Both the position numbers and the translations under genes were made by a program. 64,000 nt of DNA from Luidia sarsii (taxonomy: Eukaryota > Echinodermata > Asteroidea > Paxillosida > Luidiidae), in the NCBI GenBank assembly GCA_949987565.1, contig OX465102.1, positions 11,238,763 through 11,302,762 of the forward strand, given 5' to 3'. Shown one piece after another: positions 56,701-64,000 of the stretch (position 1 is its first letter; each line of letters begins with the position of its first letter). The notes beneath the pieces are model-generated. The model was not told the origin of the DNA and ran no database searches. It saw nothing but the letters and a program-made list of their open reading frames with translations.

Positions 56701-58633
56701 TTTATTGGATCGCTCACAGGTGGTTAAAATAGGGCAGTGTCTTTCCAAGTCACTTGTCATGAATACTGGAGCACCACAAGGATGTGTCCTATCACCAATG
56801 ACTGCATAATAACCTCTGCAAATAACTTCATGGTTAAATATGCCGACGATACTACGCTAGGTGCTCTCATTACCAATGATGAATCCTCGTATCGTCAGGA
56901 GTTAATAATTTGGTTTTGCAACAATTTACAGCTAAACATTAAAAAAACAAATGAATTAATTGTTGACTTTAGAAGAAATCCGTCTGCCATTCAGCCTCTG
57001 AGCATTGACGGATCCGAAGTTGAAATTGTGAATTCTTTTTTTTTAATTTGTGGGTATACATATATCTAATGATTTGAAATGGAAGTCTTACGTGGACTTC
57101 TTTGTTAAAAAAGCCCAGCAGCATCTGTTCTTTCTAAGGAGATTGAAGAGTTTCCGGATCAGACAGGATCTGTTGGTTAAGTTTTACCTGGCAGTGGTTG
57201 AGAGTATTCTTACACAATCTATAGCTGTCTGGTACGGCAATACCACGGTGGAGGACTGAAAACGCCTCAATCGTATAGTCAATACAGCTAGTGCAATAAT
57301 AGGCTGTGAGTTACCGGCATTGGACGATCTCTATGCGTCCCGTGTCCTAAAGAAATCTAAGTCAATTATTTCCGACAAATTCCATCCTGTGAATGAATTT
57401 TTTGAACTGATGAGAACAGGTAAACGCTATAGGATTATCCGAGCTAATTCCAATCGCTTCCTGAACAGTTTTTATCCCAGTGCAGTACATCTATTGAATG
57501 GTTAAATGTAAATATAGTTTTTGATGTTTTAATGTTTGTTTTGGTTTTTTTTTTTACCATTCCCTCAGCTTTCTGTATTAATGTAGTTTGTTTTGTACAT
57601 GTATATTAAAGTGGTATTTTATTGTAAGGTTAGTGTACTAGTTGTGCAAGTTGTGCTAGGTTATTGTAAGGGGCTTGTTGATTTGGTTGCTTTTTATTGA
57701 TTGTTGTGGATTTTGGTGTGATTGCTCGCAAGGCCAGGAAGAATTTCAATGTACAATTTGATATACATATGACAATAAATTGTTCTATTCTATTCTATTC
57801 AATTGGTTTGAGTCTGAGAGCAAGTCAGTAGGATTGTGTCCTACATTAAAGTCCGAGTAAAAAGGTTTGAGTCTGAGTCTCTGAGAGCGAGTCAGTAGGT
57901 TCGAGTCCTACCCCGAGTAAATAGGTTCAAGTCTGAGAGTGAGTCAGTATATTTGAGTCTGAGTGTGAGTCAGTAGGTTTGAGTCCTAGTCTGAGTCAGT
58001 ACGTTTGGGTCTGAGTACGAGTCAATAGGTTCGAGTCGAGTCTGAGTGCGAGTCAGTATATTTGAGTCTGAGTGTGAGTCAGTAGGTTTGAGTCCTAGTC
58101 TGAGTCAGTACGTTTGGGTCTGAGTATGAGTCAATAGGTTCGAGTCGAGTCTGAGTGTGAGTCAGTATATTTGAGTCTGAGTGTGAGTCAGTAGGTTTGA
58201 GTCCTAGTCTGAGTCAGTACGTTTGGGTCTGAGTACGAGTCAATAGGTTTGAGTTGAGGCTGAGTGTGAGTCAGTATATTTGAGTCTGAGTGTGAGTCAG
58301 TAGGTTTGAGTCCTAGTCTGAGTCAGTACATTTGGGTCTGAGTACGAGTCAATAGGTTTGAGTTGAGGCTGAGTGTGAGTCAGTATATTTGAGTCTGAGT
58401 GTGAGTCAGTAGGTTTGAGTCCTAGTCTGAGTCAGTACGTTTGGGTCTGAGTACGAGTCAATAGCTTCGAGTCGAGTCTGAGTGCGAGTCGCAATTCTGA
58501 GAGTCAAGGCAAGCACCTGCATCTTGCTGAAGGTCCGCTCGGCGTGGTTGAGTGAGCAGAACTTGTCGCCATCACCGCCCGCCAAGATGGGATCGTCCAT
58601 GATGGCCACGGGCCAGTGGGATTCGGATTTCAT
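44728..58633 (-). CDS. KLHL1/4/5: Kelch-like BTB-BACK-Kelch protein of the KLHL1/4/5 group
   Basis: Exons in transcript order: 58517-58633, 53784-53991, 52886-53082, 52167-52379, 51282-51471, 50707-50931, 48575-48737, 47543-47752, 45655-45826, 44728-44781; phases agree throughout (582 residues). [71 protein letters not shown]. Then six kelch blades, each with a GG pair ([101 protein letters not shown]), ending [11 protein letters not shown]. Such proteins are cytoplasmic substrate adaptors of CUL3 ubiquitin ligases; some bind actin. The start is less certain: ATG 58633 is in an exon that may begin at acceptor 58672, with an in-frame stop just before it, so a further 5' exon is possible. The first visible intron carries a LINE; the acceptor of exon 48575-48737 lies in a 45-bp tandem repeat. 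Confidence 0.92.
45893..46519. mobile_element. piggyBac-like non-autonomous element, copy 2
   Basis: TTAA lies at both ends (45893-45896, 46516-46519), with inverted termini TTAACCACTTCGCGCCGGG and CCCGGCGCTACGTGGTTAA. The interior aligns with 8855-9454. It sits in a KLHL intron. Confidence 0.7.
46748..46908. mobile_element. Hairpin MITE, family B, short copy
   Basis: TTTGCGTTGACACCAGGTAA with AAGAAGAGGTATGGTTCT is mirrored by AGAACCATACCTCTTCTT with ATGATGTCATCGCAAACC. The centre has GAAAAGAACC and AAACGTCGAGTTA. It is related to 10572-10914. Confidence 0.65.
47950..48175 (+). mobile_element. LINE 3'-end relics
   Basis: The plus strand reads [20 protein letters not shown], then after stops FIQQWMNTT, and shortly after a second short VRGRGRL piece. 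These match the tail of RTE/Jockey-type polyproteins. The relic is antisense to KLHL and broken by stops. Confidence 0.55.
48221..48385. mobile_element. Hairpin MITE with AGCCGATTTC ends
   Basis: The left arm AGCCGATTTCACTTCAAATG with TTGCGTACGCAAC mirrors the right arm GTTGCGTAACTTACGCAACC with TTGAAATCGGCT. It lies 190 bp downstream (transcript sense) of the KLHL exon at 48575-48737. Confidence 0.65.
48722..48950. repeat. 45-bp tandem repeat spanning a KLHL 3' splice site
   Basis: Five copies start at ACCATGCC or ACCATGCT: 48725, 48770, 48814, 48859 and 48904 (periods 45, 44, 45, 45). In the transcribed strand each unit ends TACTCAACAG or a close variant and is followed by GTGTGGGCATGG, so each reproduces the acceptor used by the exon starting at 48737. 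Confidence 0.85.
50205..50346. repeat. Partial family B element and CATACAGACTGTATATGTAA repeats
   Basis: CTGTTTGAAACGTCGAGTTC, TTCTTTTCAGAACCACA and ACATGGCGTCTCCGCAAACC match the right half of 10572-10914. The flanking ACCATACAGACTGTATATGT motif recurs at 50205 and 50427 and resembles the 45-bp unit at 48722-48950. Confidence 0.5.
51560..51690. repeat. Hairpin of the GACGTTTCGATCC family, full length
   Basis: AAAGATTAGGAGGGCCTGG and AGACGTCAGGCCCTCCTAAT are inverted around a roughly 70-bp centre with AGGACCTTTTCAAAGG and TGAGAAAGGTCCTGGC. It is in the KLHL intron before exon 51282-51471. Confidence 0.65.
53092..53205. repeat. GGCAGGCAGGGAGG microsatellite beside a KLHL acceptor
   Basis: GGAGGCAGGCAGGCAGGCAG units start about 10 bp from the acceptor of exon 52886-53082. 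In the transcript they form a CCTGCCTCC pyrimidine-rich tract leading into the splice site. Confidence 0.85.
53362..53745. repeat. TCATCA trinucleotide microsatellite
   Basis: About 380 bp of TCATCATCATCATTATTG units with CTCCTCATT interruptions. It creates artificial open frames of His, Ile or Ser on the plus strand and Met on the minus strand. Confidence 0.9.
54224..57803 (+). mobile_element. Non-LTR retrotransposon (CR1/L2/Rex-like), degenerate, with nested insertion
   Basis: The element starts near AAGATGGCGCCGAAC and ends in a TTCTATTCTATTCTATTC tail after AATAAATTG, a 3' microsatellite typical of the CR1/L2 group. It encodes an APE-type endonuclease ([49 protein letters not shown]). 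The reverse transcriptase shows [54 protein letters not shown] and KYADDTT. Frame breaks occur after the endonuclease, at KKNK-stop (55911), after VLSP (the block that normally follows is deleted) and near 57050 and 57259. It is inserted within a GAGTC minisatellite in the KLHL intron, opposite the gene. It is not competent to move by itself. Confidence 0.88.
55190..55573 (+). mobile_element. Nested insertion with AATATC tail inside the LINE
   Basis: The LINE reading DHNMVW is broken here and resumes at 55580 with [12 protein letters not shown]. The intervening 380-odd bp end in AAATCAATATCAATATCAAT, a 3' tandem tail of another LINE- or SINE-like retroposon. Confidence 0.65.
57810..58490. repeat. 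GAGTC-based minisatellite with 109-bp higher-order unit
   Basis: GTCAGTATATTTGAGTCTGA recurs with the TATATTT start at 57949, 58057, 58166, 58275 and 58384 (108-109 bp spacing). Inner GAGTCTGAGTGTGAGTCAGT motifs repeat too. A short flank of the same repeat lies at 54130-54222, so the LINE split it. The tract ends about 27 bp before the donor of the first visible KLHL exon. Confidence 0.85.
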
Positions 58634-60148
58634 TAGAGATGGCTCATCACCAAGCCTGAGGCTCAGGGGAAACTGGATGGAAAGTCACAAGTCAAAGTTA
58701 GTTGAACCAATTTCACAAAATTTCAAAACAGAAATTATCAACTACAGTACAGGTATCAAAGTATCAAAAATTAGGAGGGCCTGACATTTTGATCCAAGCA
58801 AGACCTTTCTCAAACATTTGCATTTGGGTCATTTTAGTCAGGGAGCAGTTTGCAACATGTTTGCAACTTTGCATATATATAATTATATCTCTGCACGAGT
58901 TGAGCCCTACAACTGTTTTCTGAACAGCAGTGCAAACTCAACGTCCGGGACACCGCACGCGCACTGCGTGTGCACACACTTCCGCAGACCACTCCACACC
59001 TGGGCCTGCCTGCACATCGTGACATCATGCAGTTTCAAATCCAAGATGGCCACCCCAACTCGGCTCATCAACCCGGCCGTTCTTGGTCAACTGAGGGGAA
59101 ATTTCTCCCTTTTCCCAAACGTGAGTTAAACAAAATGACCAGTAAACAGTTGGAATCTGTAATTCTCACTGAATCCTCAATGGGCGCGTGGGGCGGTTTC
59201 ACGGGTGTTTTGGGGGTAAATCTGGGGATTTCGGTCGGGGGTATTTTTCAAAGATCAAATTCTCACATTGCATAGCCACTATCCTTGGACCCTGCACTAG
59301 GCTAAAGTCACCCGTCCCTCAAAATTTCAAAATTCGATAAAAAAAAGGGTGACTTGTCGGGTCCAAGTTACTCGGAGTCGGACCATGCTCGGACTAAAGT
59401 TAGGAAGAGTTCTGCCCCGTTGTCAAGGTATTTATGATGTGTTAAACCCTTCTTATCTTTGGTGAAATCGTTCTCAGGACGCGTCCTAAGTTAGGACAAG
59501 TTACTCTTCTTAACTCGAGCAGGACGAGTCTTAACGTTTCGTGAAATCGACCGCAGTACTTTCAGTTTCAGTTTCAATTTGAAATTCAAATCTTCAGACT
59601 TCACCGTCAACTCAAAAGAGTAGACTCCTTCCTCCTTGATCTTACTGACGAATCTTACATTAATGTCTTACGGATACGGGCGACGACACTCGTGATTCGG
59701 CTCACTCTTTTCTGGTCATCTAAATCCGCCTTTCCATTGGAAATATCCTGCCTCCGCATTCGTCTTTTCTTTCGTCTTCCAACCTTGTCGTCTGTTCCTC
59801 CGGCCGAATACCTTTTGTGCACATTATGTTTTTATTTTCCCTTTATTTACTTTTTTTCATTTTAGCCATAGACCCAGCATCACAATATGTGTATAATTCC
59901 TTACACAAGTCAGGGGACCTGACACAATTTCCTTCATGAAAAAGAAAAGAAAAGAAAAAAATCAGGCGGTTCCGGCAAACCAATAGAGGGCGCCCTGTAT
60001 AGAAGACTGATTGCTTCACGGGCAGGGGAAGTTACGTAAATCGAGGCAGAGACTTGCTTCGCTTGGGGCAGGGAACCGAAATTCACGCACGCGTCACAGT
60101 GAGTTTCCTTGACGTTATCGGTAAGAAAGAATTATCCCCATTTTCGGC

Positions 60149-60211
60149 AATGCCGACAAGTTGTGTGTCTGCTGGATGTAGGAAAACCGTCAAGGATCTA
60201 AAGTCCAGGTG
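60149..60211 (+). other. Possible N-terminal fragment of a THAP domain
   Basis: From ATG 60149 the frame reads MPTSCVSAGCRKTVKDLKSR then stops. MP-x-x-C-x4-C is the usual opening of a THAP zinc finger, and a GT dinucleotide follows AAGTCCAG. No later CxxH or AVPSIF part was found nearby, so this may be a relic, a first exon of a gene that runs elsewhere, or chance. Confidence 0.25.
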
Positions 60212-61166
60212 ATCGTAAAATCAGTTCCAAAATTTGATCTAAAGCGATTCGACCTGTATAAAATGACCAGCCAACGATTGATTTATTACAGAAATTTGCT
60301 GAAGATGGGTCTCCTTGTTCAAACCCCCAAAATAAACAACCAGATCGAGCTTCTATCTCTGCTGGCAACAGACCATTGGGGTTTTCTGCATAGATACTTG
60401 GCAAAGTATAATGCGAAAGGTATACATAATTATTACTATAGACACTTTAGAATCAGAGAGAACCAATTCTGTGTGCAGCTGCTTTGCCAAGCAGGATACT
60501 GTGACAAAATTATGATTTTATGCGCTGGCATAATGGTCATGTGATGTCCCCAAATAATATAAGTATAACCGCAGATCAAAAACAAATTTAACGTGCGTCA
60601 GTGAACATTCAGCGGTGTGACTAATACAATTAGCCTCGGTTTTTCTGCGTTGAGTATACATTAGACTGTCTTGGTGCGTAATTGGCATGGTGCTGAGATT
60701 ATTTTGTGACCTTCGCATTGGGACCACCTTGCAGTCGTTGGGTGAACCATGGAGGAATAAGTAGCCTCCATGGGTGAACCATTATAAAATATAAGACATT
60801 ATGTCAATATAACGACAGTCCTGTGCACAAAAGCGGACATGATGAATCGTTATTGCTGGAAGCGCCTGAGTTAACTGTTAAAGGAGCGAGTATTAGACAC
60901 GCTCAATTAATACTATAGGATAGTCATCACACTCATCAGTCCCCTCCCACCTCAATTATTGCTTTGTTTTAGTTAGGGGTCGAATTAATCTTGGCTGACG
61001 CTATCCAATCACATGTAGCCACCTTAGGCAGAACGCCGTTGTTATGTAGCCCAGATCTCCTTCGCGGGCCGATTGGCCGTGACGAGTAGATCGTCACAGG
61101 GAAACAGCTCGCCCGACCGTCACCTAGGTAACAGGAGTTCGACTGATACGGCCGCTGTTTTTTTTT

Positions 61167-61342
61167 CGCAGTGGCTGTTGTTACGGCAGTCGTCCGTGTG
61201 GTTCCCTGACTTCATAGTATCTGTCAGGATGTTTAGCTCTTGGAACCAGACTATCGGGCTGGTTCAACCAGCCTGCAAGGCTGATAAAATACAACCAAGT
61301 CAGGGAACCACACGAACGACTGTCGTAACAACAGCCACTGTG
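61167..61342. mobile_element. Hairpin MITE, family A, copy 3
   Basis: It begins CGCAGTGGCTGTTGTTACGG after a T-run and ends GTCGTAACAACAGCCACTGTG. It shares the central GGATGTTTAGCTCTTGGAAC with the copies at 2437-2618 (inverse) and 35308-35490. Confidence 0.8.
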
Positions 61343-62092
61343 GGTTTTTTTTTCAATCTATCAACCACTAAGATACAAACACTGGGTGTAAACAATACAT
61401 TGACTGGTGTGTGTTCCGCGATGCTGCAGAATTGCTCTCCCATTTATTTTCGGGATCGAATCTATTGCTTTCCGAGACGATTCCCGGGACCACTCCTCTG
61501 AGTCTACAAAACCGATAACGCTCGTGACATTAAGGTTTCATCGGTGGGGCTTCTCTGGCACTGGTGGATCTTGGTGAACAACAAAAACCTGACGTTTTCT
61601 TCACGGGAGCCATGCAGTCATGGGAAAGGTTTAATTGACTGAAAGCCTCACAGCCGTCATTTTGATGTGCAATAATCTTGCCACCTTGTCATTAAAGCAC
61701 AAGAAATAACGTCAGAGTCGACCCGACAGCGGTCGAACTTGCTCGGAGGAAACCCCGTCATCACAGCCTAATTATTCATCACATTTGGTTGGTTTGTCTC
61801 ACCTTACTCAACGGGCAGGATTTTCGGTTCAGGATAGACTGCTGTACACATTTGGTTGAGCTTCGACAAGAGGCAACAAATCTTCATTCGCAGAAACTGA
61901 CTAAAGGCCACCGAGGTACAACAGAGGAGTCTCACTTCAATTTCAAAGTTGGTTACATTTTGAACTGGTTACATTTACGTGTGTCGGATGCAGCGTACCT
62001 CATCTGTATTCAACATTCCTGGACGGATGATTTCTTAGCCCTGTTGACATGAGACCGAACTGGATTATTGTTGGAAAGGTGGCAGTGAGATC

Positions 62093-62104
62093 TTCATAAA
62101 TATA
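62093..62104 (+). promoter_or_regulatory. Possible TATA element of the lectin gene
   Basis: TTCATAAATATATTC lies about 35-45 bp upstream of the ATG at 62138. The distance would leave a very short leader, so this is tentative. Confidence 0.3.
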
Positions 62105-62137
62105 TTCATTAAACTGTAACTACAGCCACCCTTCACA

Positions 62138-62868
62138 ATGCGCAAGGGGCATTGTTTGTTAGCGAGTGTCGTCATCACTGGCATCTTTGCCACGCGGCTA
62201 CTGGCGCAGAAGATGGCTGGGCTCAGTGGAACGGCCACCTTTACAAATTGGTATCTGCAGATGCCGAATGGAAAAACTACGCGGATGCCGTTAAGACCTG
62301 TAAGAAACGCTGTGCATACCTTGCCGTGCCTTCCTCTGAGGCAGAGAATGATTTCATGTGGACGCTTTTCCAGGCAACGACTCCCGATGGACAAGGGATG
62401 TTTATAAACTGTAAACGAACAATATCTGATGGAATGTACAATTGCATTGAGGGTGACCAAAACAAAACTGTCAGTCATTATCGTAACTTCTCACCTTCTC
62501 ATTCACACTTCCCGGGTCAATGTACGGCAATGGCCGGTAAGGACTGTGCCGATGAAGACGGGGAGTGGAATATCATGCATTGTTATGAAAAGAAACACGT
62601 CATGTGTGAGACTGACATGATATTTCCTTACACGTCTGCTGTAAGCGACCCAATCTCTCTATCAGCCAAACTCCTCCAACAAATGGAAGCCAATCATCTC
62701 TCTAGGATCGAGATTCACGGACCGTCTCGGTACAGCGTCAAGAACAAGCCTGAAGTTGATAATGGCATCTATAAAGTATCAACGAAACCTATTGGCGTGA
62801 CTGTGGGAAAGATGAAAGTGGTTTCACAAACGATGACCGTTCAATATTGCAACGGAGGCGACTATTAA
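62138..62868 (+). CDS. Secreted C-type lectin domain protein, frame change after the signal peptide
   Basis: ATG 62138 opens a good signal peptide (MRKGHCLLASVVITGIFATR, then LLAQ). About 20-25 codons in, the lectin domain continues in another frame, from DGWAQWNGHLYKL near 62208 to the stop at 62866-62868. The domain has the usual C-type lectin order: W and Y near the start, AVKTCKKRCAYLAVPSSEAE, FMWTLFQATTPDGQG, and the terminal GEWNIMHCYEKKHVMCE, equivalent to the WND-C-C closing motif. No EPN/QPD calcium-sugar motif was seen, so sugar binding is unproven. An 80-residue tail with no recognised domain follows. Moving between frames needs one extra base near 62205-62212, so this is a pseudogene, an assembly error, or a gene with a missed intron. 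A polyadenylation-like AATAAA is near 63015. Confidence 0.65.
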
Positions 62869-64000
62869 AGCGGGAAGTCGTCGAAGGGAATTGTTTGGGG
62901 AGGGTATCCGTCAAAAATGGTAGAACAATTTGCATGGGAACATCTCTGACCCGTGGGCTTAGCGATAGTAAGTGGCATATCCCAGTCGATCCAAAGTACT
63001 GCATGTTAAAACCAAAATAAAAACCATTCGGAGAATACATCTGTGTGCAGAAACGAGAAACAAGCAAAGCTGTGCAGCTCCATATGCCGTCCAGTCGAGG
63101 GAAATTCAACAGCAGCGATAAGGGACAGTCAAGGTATACAGCGTCAAGAAAGTCACTCATCCCATCCACGAGCTATGAAGTTCGGTATCCTAAGTAGTCC
63201 TAATCCTAACATCGGATATGGTCGACAGGAAGTGAAACCCCACGGAGCCGTCTGCTATAATGGGCCCGTACCGATGGAGACACCTATAGGTCGCGCCAAT
63301 GATACACGGGATTGGACTGACAAAACCAGGAGTGCGTGGCCTATTATGGAGTCGACTTGTCGACTCAGAGGGATAGGTATACTTCAAAATCTCAAGCATC
63401 GGCTTCTAGGATGACGTGAAAGTTATAATACAATTATATATACACAATGACAGCGAGTTACTGCCGCCCATCGCCAAGTGAGTATTATATTCCTTTCCGT
63501 TGGTGGAAGCCACCAGCAATCATTATAGCATCATTATAGTCATACACAAATGTGACCCGGCACAGCGACATGAGGAATATCCCACTAAAACACTTTCCGA
63601 GAAAACAACGCCTGAAGTCAAAGTATCTTCTCAATTCGATAAAAAAAAAATCAATTTTTGTTTTTTTGTATTTTCGGAAAGTTAATGTATTGGAAGATAT
63701 TATGTCCAAAGGATTTTTCCGAAATCCATCTCTAAATGTTGAAAAACGAGGATTTTGGGAGAGTGTTTGTGTACTGTTTTCATGAAAATGTAAATTTCCT
63801 GCCATTTTGAATGGCCGCTTTCGAGGAGTTAGAATGGCGCTGCTATAATGTGTCTGGTACCAAACGAACAAGCGAAGTCCCCTTGTACTATTTGCAACAA
63901 AGTTCACACGGATTTTTTTTTTTGATATCATTTGAAAGCTAATGGTATACTCTTTCACATCATTAGAAAATCTCAAAATTTCAAAAGTGGGGGTTATTCC
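62869..64000. other. Noncoding 3' flank, no gene recognised
   Basis: It includes the likely 3' UTR of the lectin gene up to about 63040. An unsupported 123-codon open frame at 63043-63414 has no recognised motif. The rest is AT-rich. Confidence 0.5.

Larger units (their letters stand above)
58673..62137. other. Noncoding stretch, no certain gene
   Basis: It contains a solo repeat arm (58763-58818), AGTTAGGACAAGTTACTC-type repeats near 59380-59540, a possible THAP start at 60149-60211 and MITE copy 3 at 61167-61342. A 5' exon of the KLHL gene could be here but none was identified. Confidence 0.5.

Noticed and set aside
63043..63414. 123-codon open frame after the lectin gene
   Set aside because: No motif, signal peptide or splice support; probably 3' flank.

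Overview
This is a 64 kb piece of an animal nuclear genome. Genes are split by GT-AG introns, the DNA is about 40% GC, palindromic TACATGTACA runs are common, and inverted-repeat (MITE-like) elements and decayed CR1/RTE-type non-LTR retrotransposons are frequent. The gene families (SLC5A sodium/sugar symporter, KLHL1/4/5-type kelch protein, THAP zinc finger, C-type lectin) and the repeat style fit a marine invertebrate deuterostome (echinoderm, hemichordate or cephalochordate). I cannot fix the species from sequence alone.

Layout: (1) 1-3593, repeat-rich flank with a LINE 3' fragment. (2) 3594-10389, plus strand, a five-exon THAP zinc-finger gene in which all introns are phase 0. (3) 10390-15347, noncoding with several hairpin elements. 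(4) 15348-29457, minus strand, a complete 14-exon SLC5A (SGLT-family) gene; all splice phases agree and the exons join to 654 codons. (5) 23789-24769 (inside SLC5A intron 5, opposite strand) and 32813-39334: 28 full-length tRNA-Ser(GCT) genes, mostly in tandem at 180 bp, all on the plus strand, plus truncated and interrupted copies. (6) 30369-32560 and 36405-37330, two large minisatellites around the tRNA arrays. (7) 39623-44727, noncoding. (8) 44728-58633, minus strand, a BTB-BACK-Kelch gene of the KLHL1/4/5 group; ten exons are visible, and a nested non-LTR retrotransposon sits in its first visible intron. (9) 62138-62868, plus strand, a signal peptide plus C-type lectin domain separated by a frame change.

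The protein genes have no evident shared pathway and are an ordinary animal gene neighbourhood. The outstanding feature is the tRNA-Ser(GCT) family: 21 copies are identical over 82 nt, two share an anticodon-stem change, and five share a T-stem plus discriminator-base change. The 98-nt spacer is conserved between arrays, which points to recent amplification or ongoing homogenisation. A second unusual feature is a 45-bp tandem duplication that copies the 3' splice site of one kelch exon, giving a possible in-frame 15-residue alternative.
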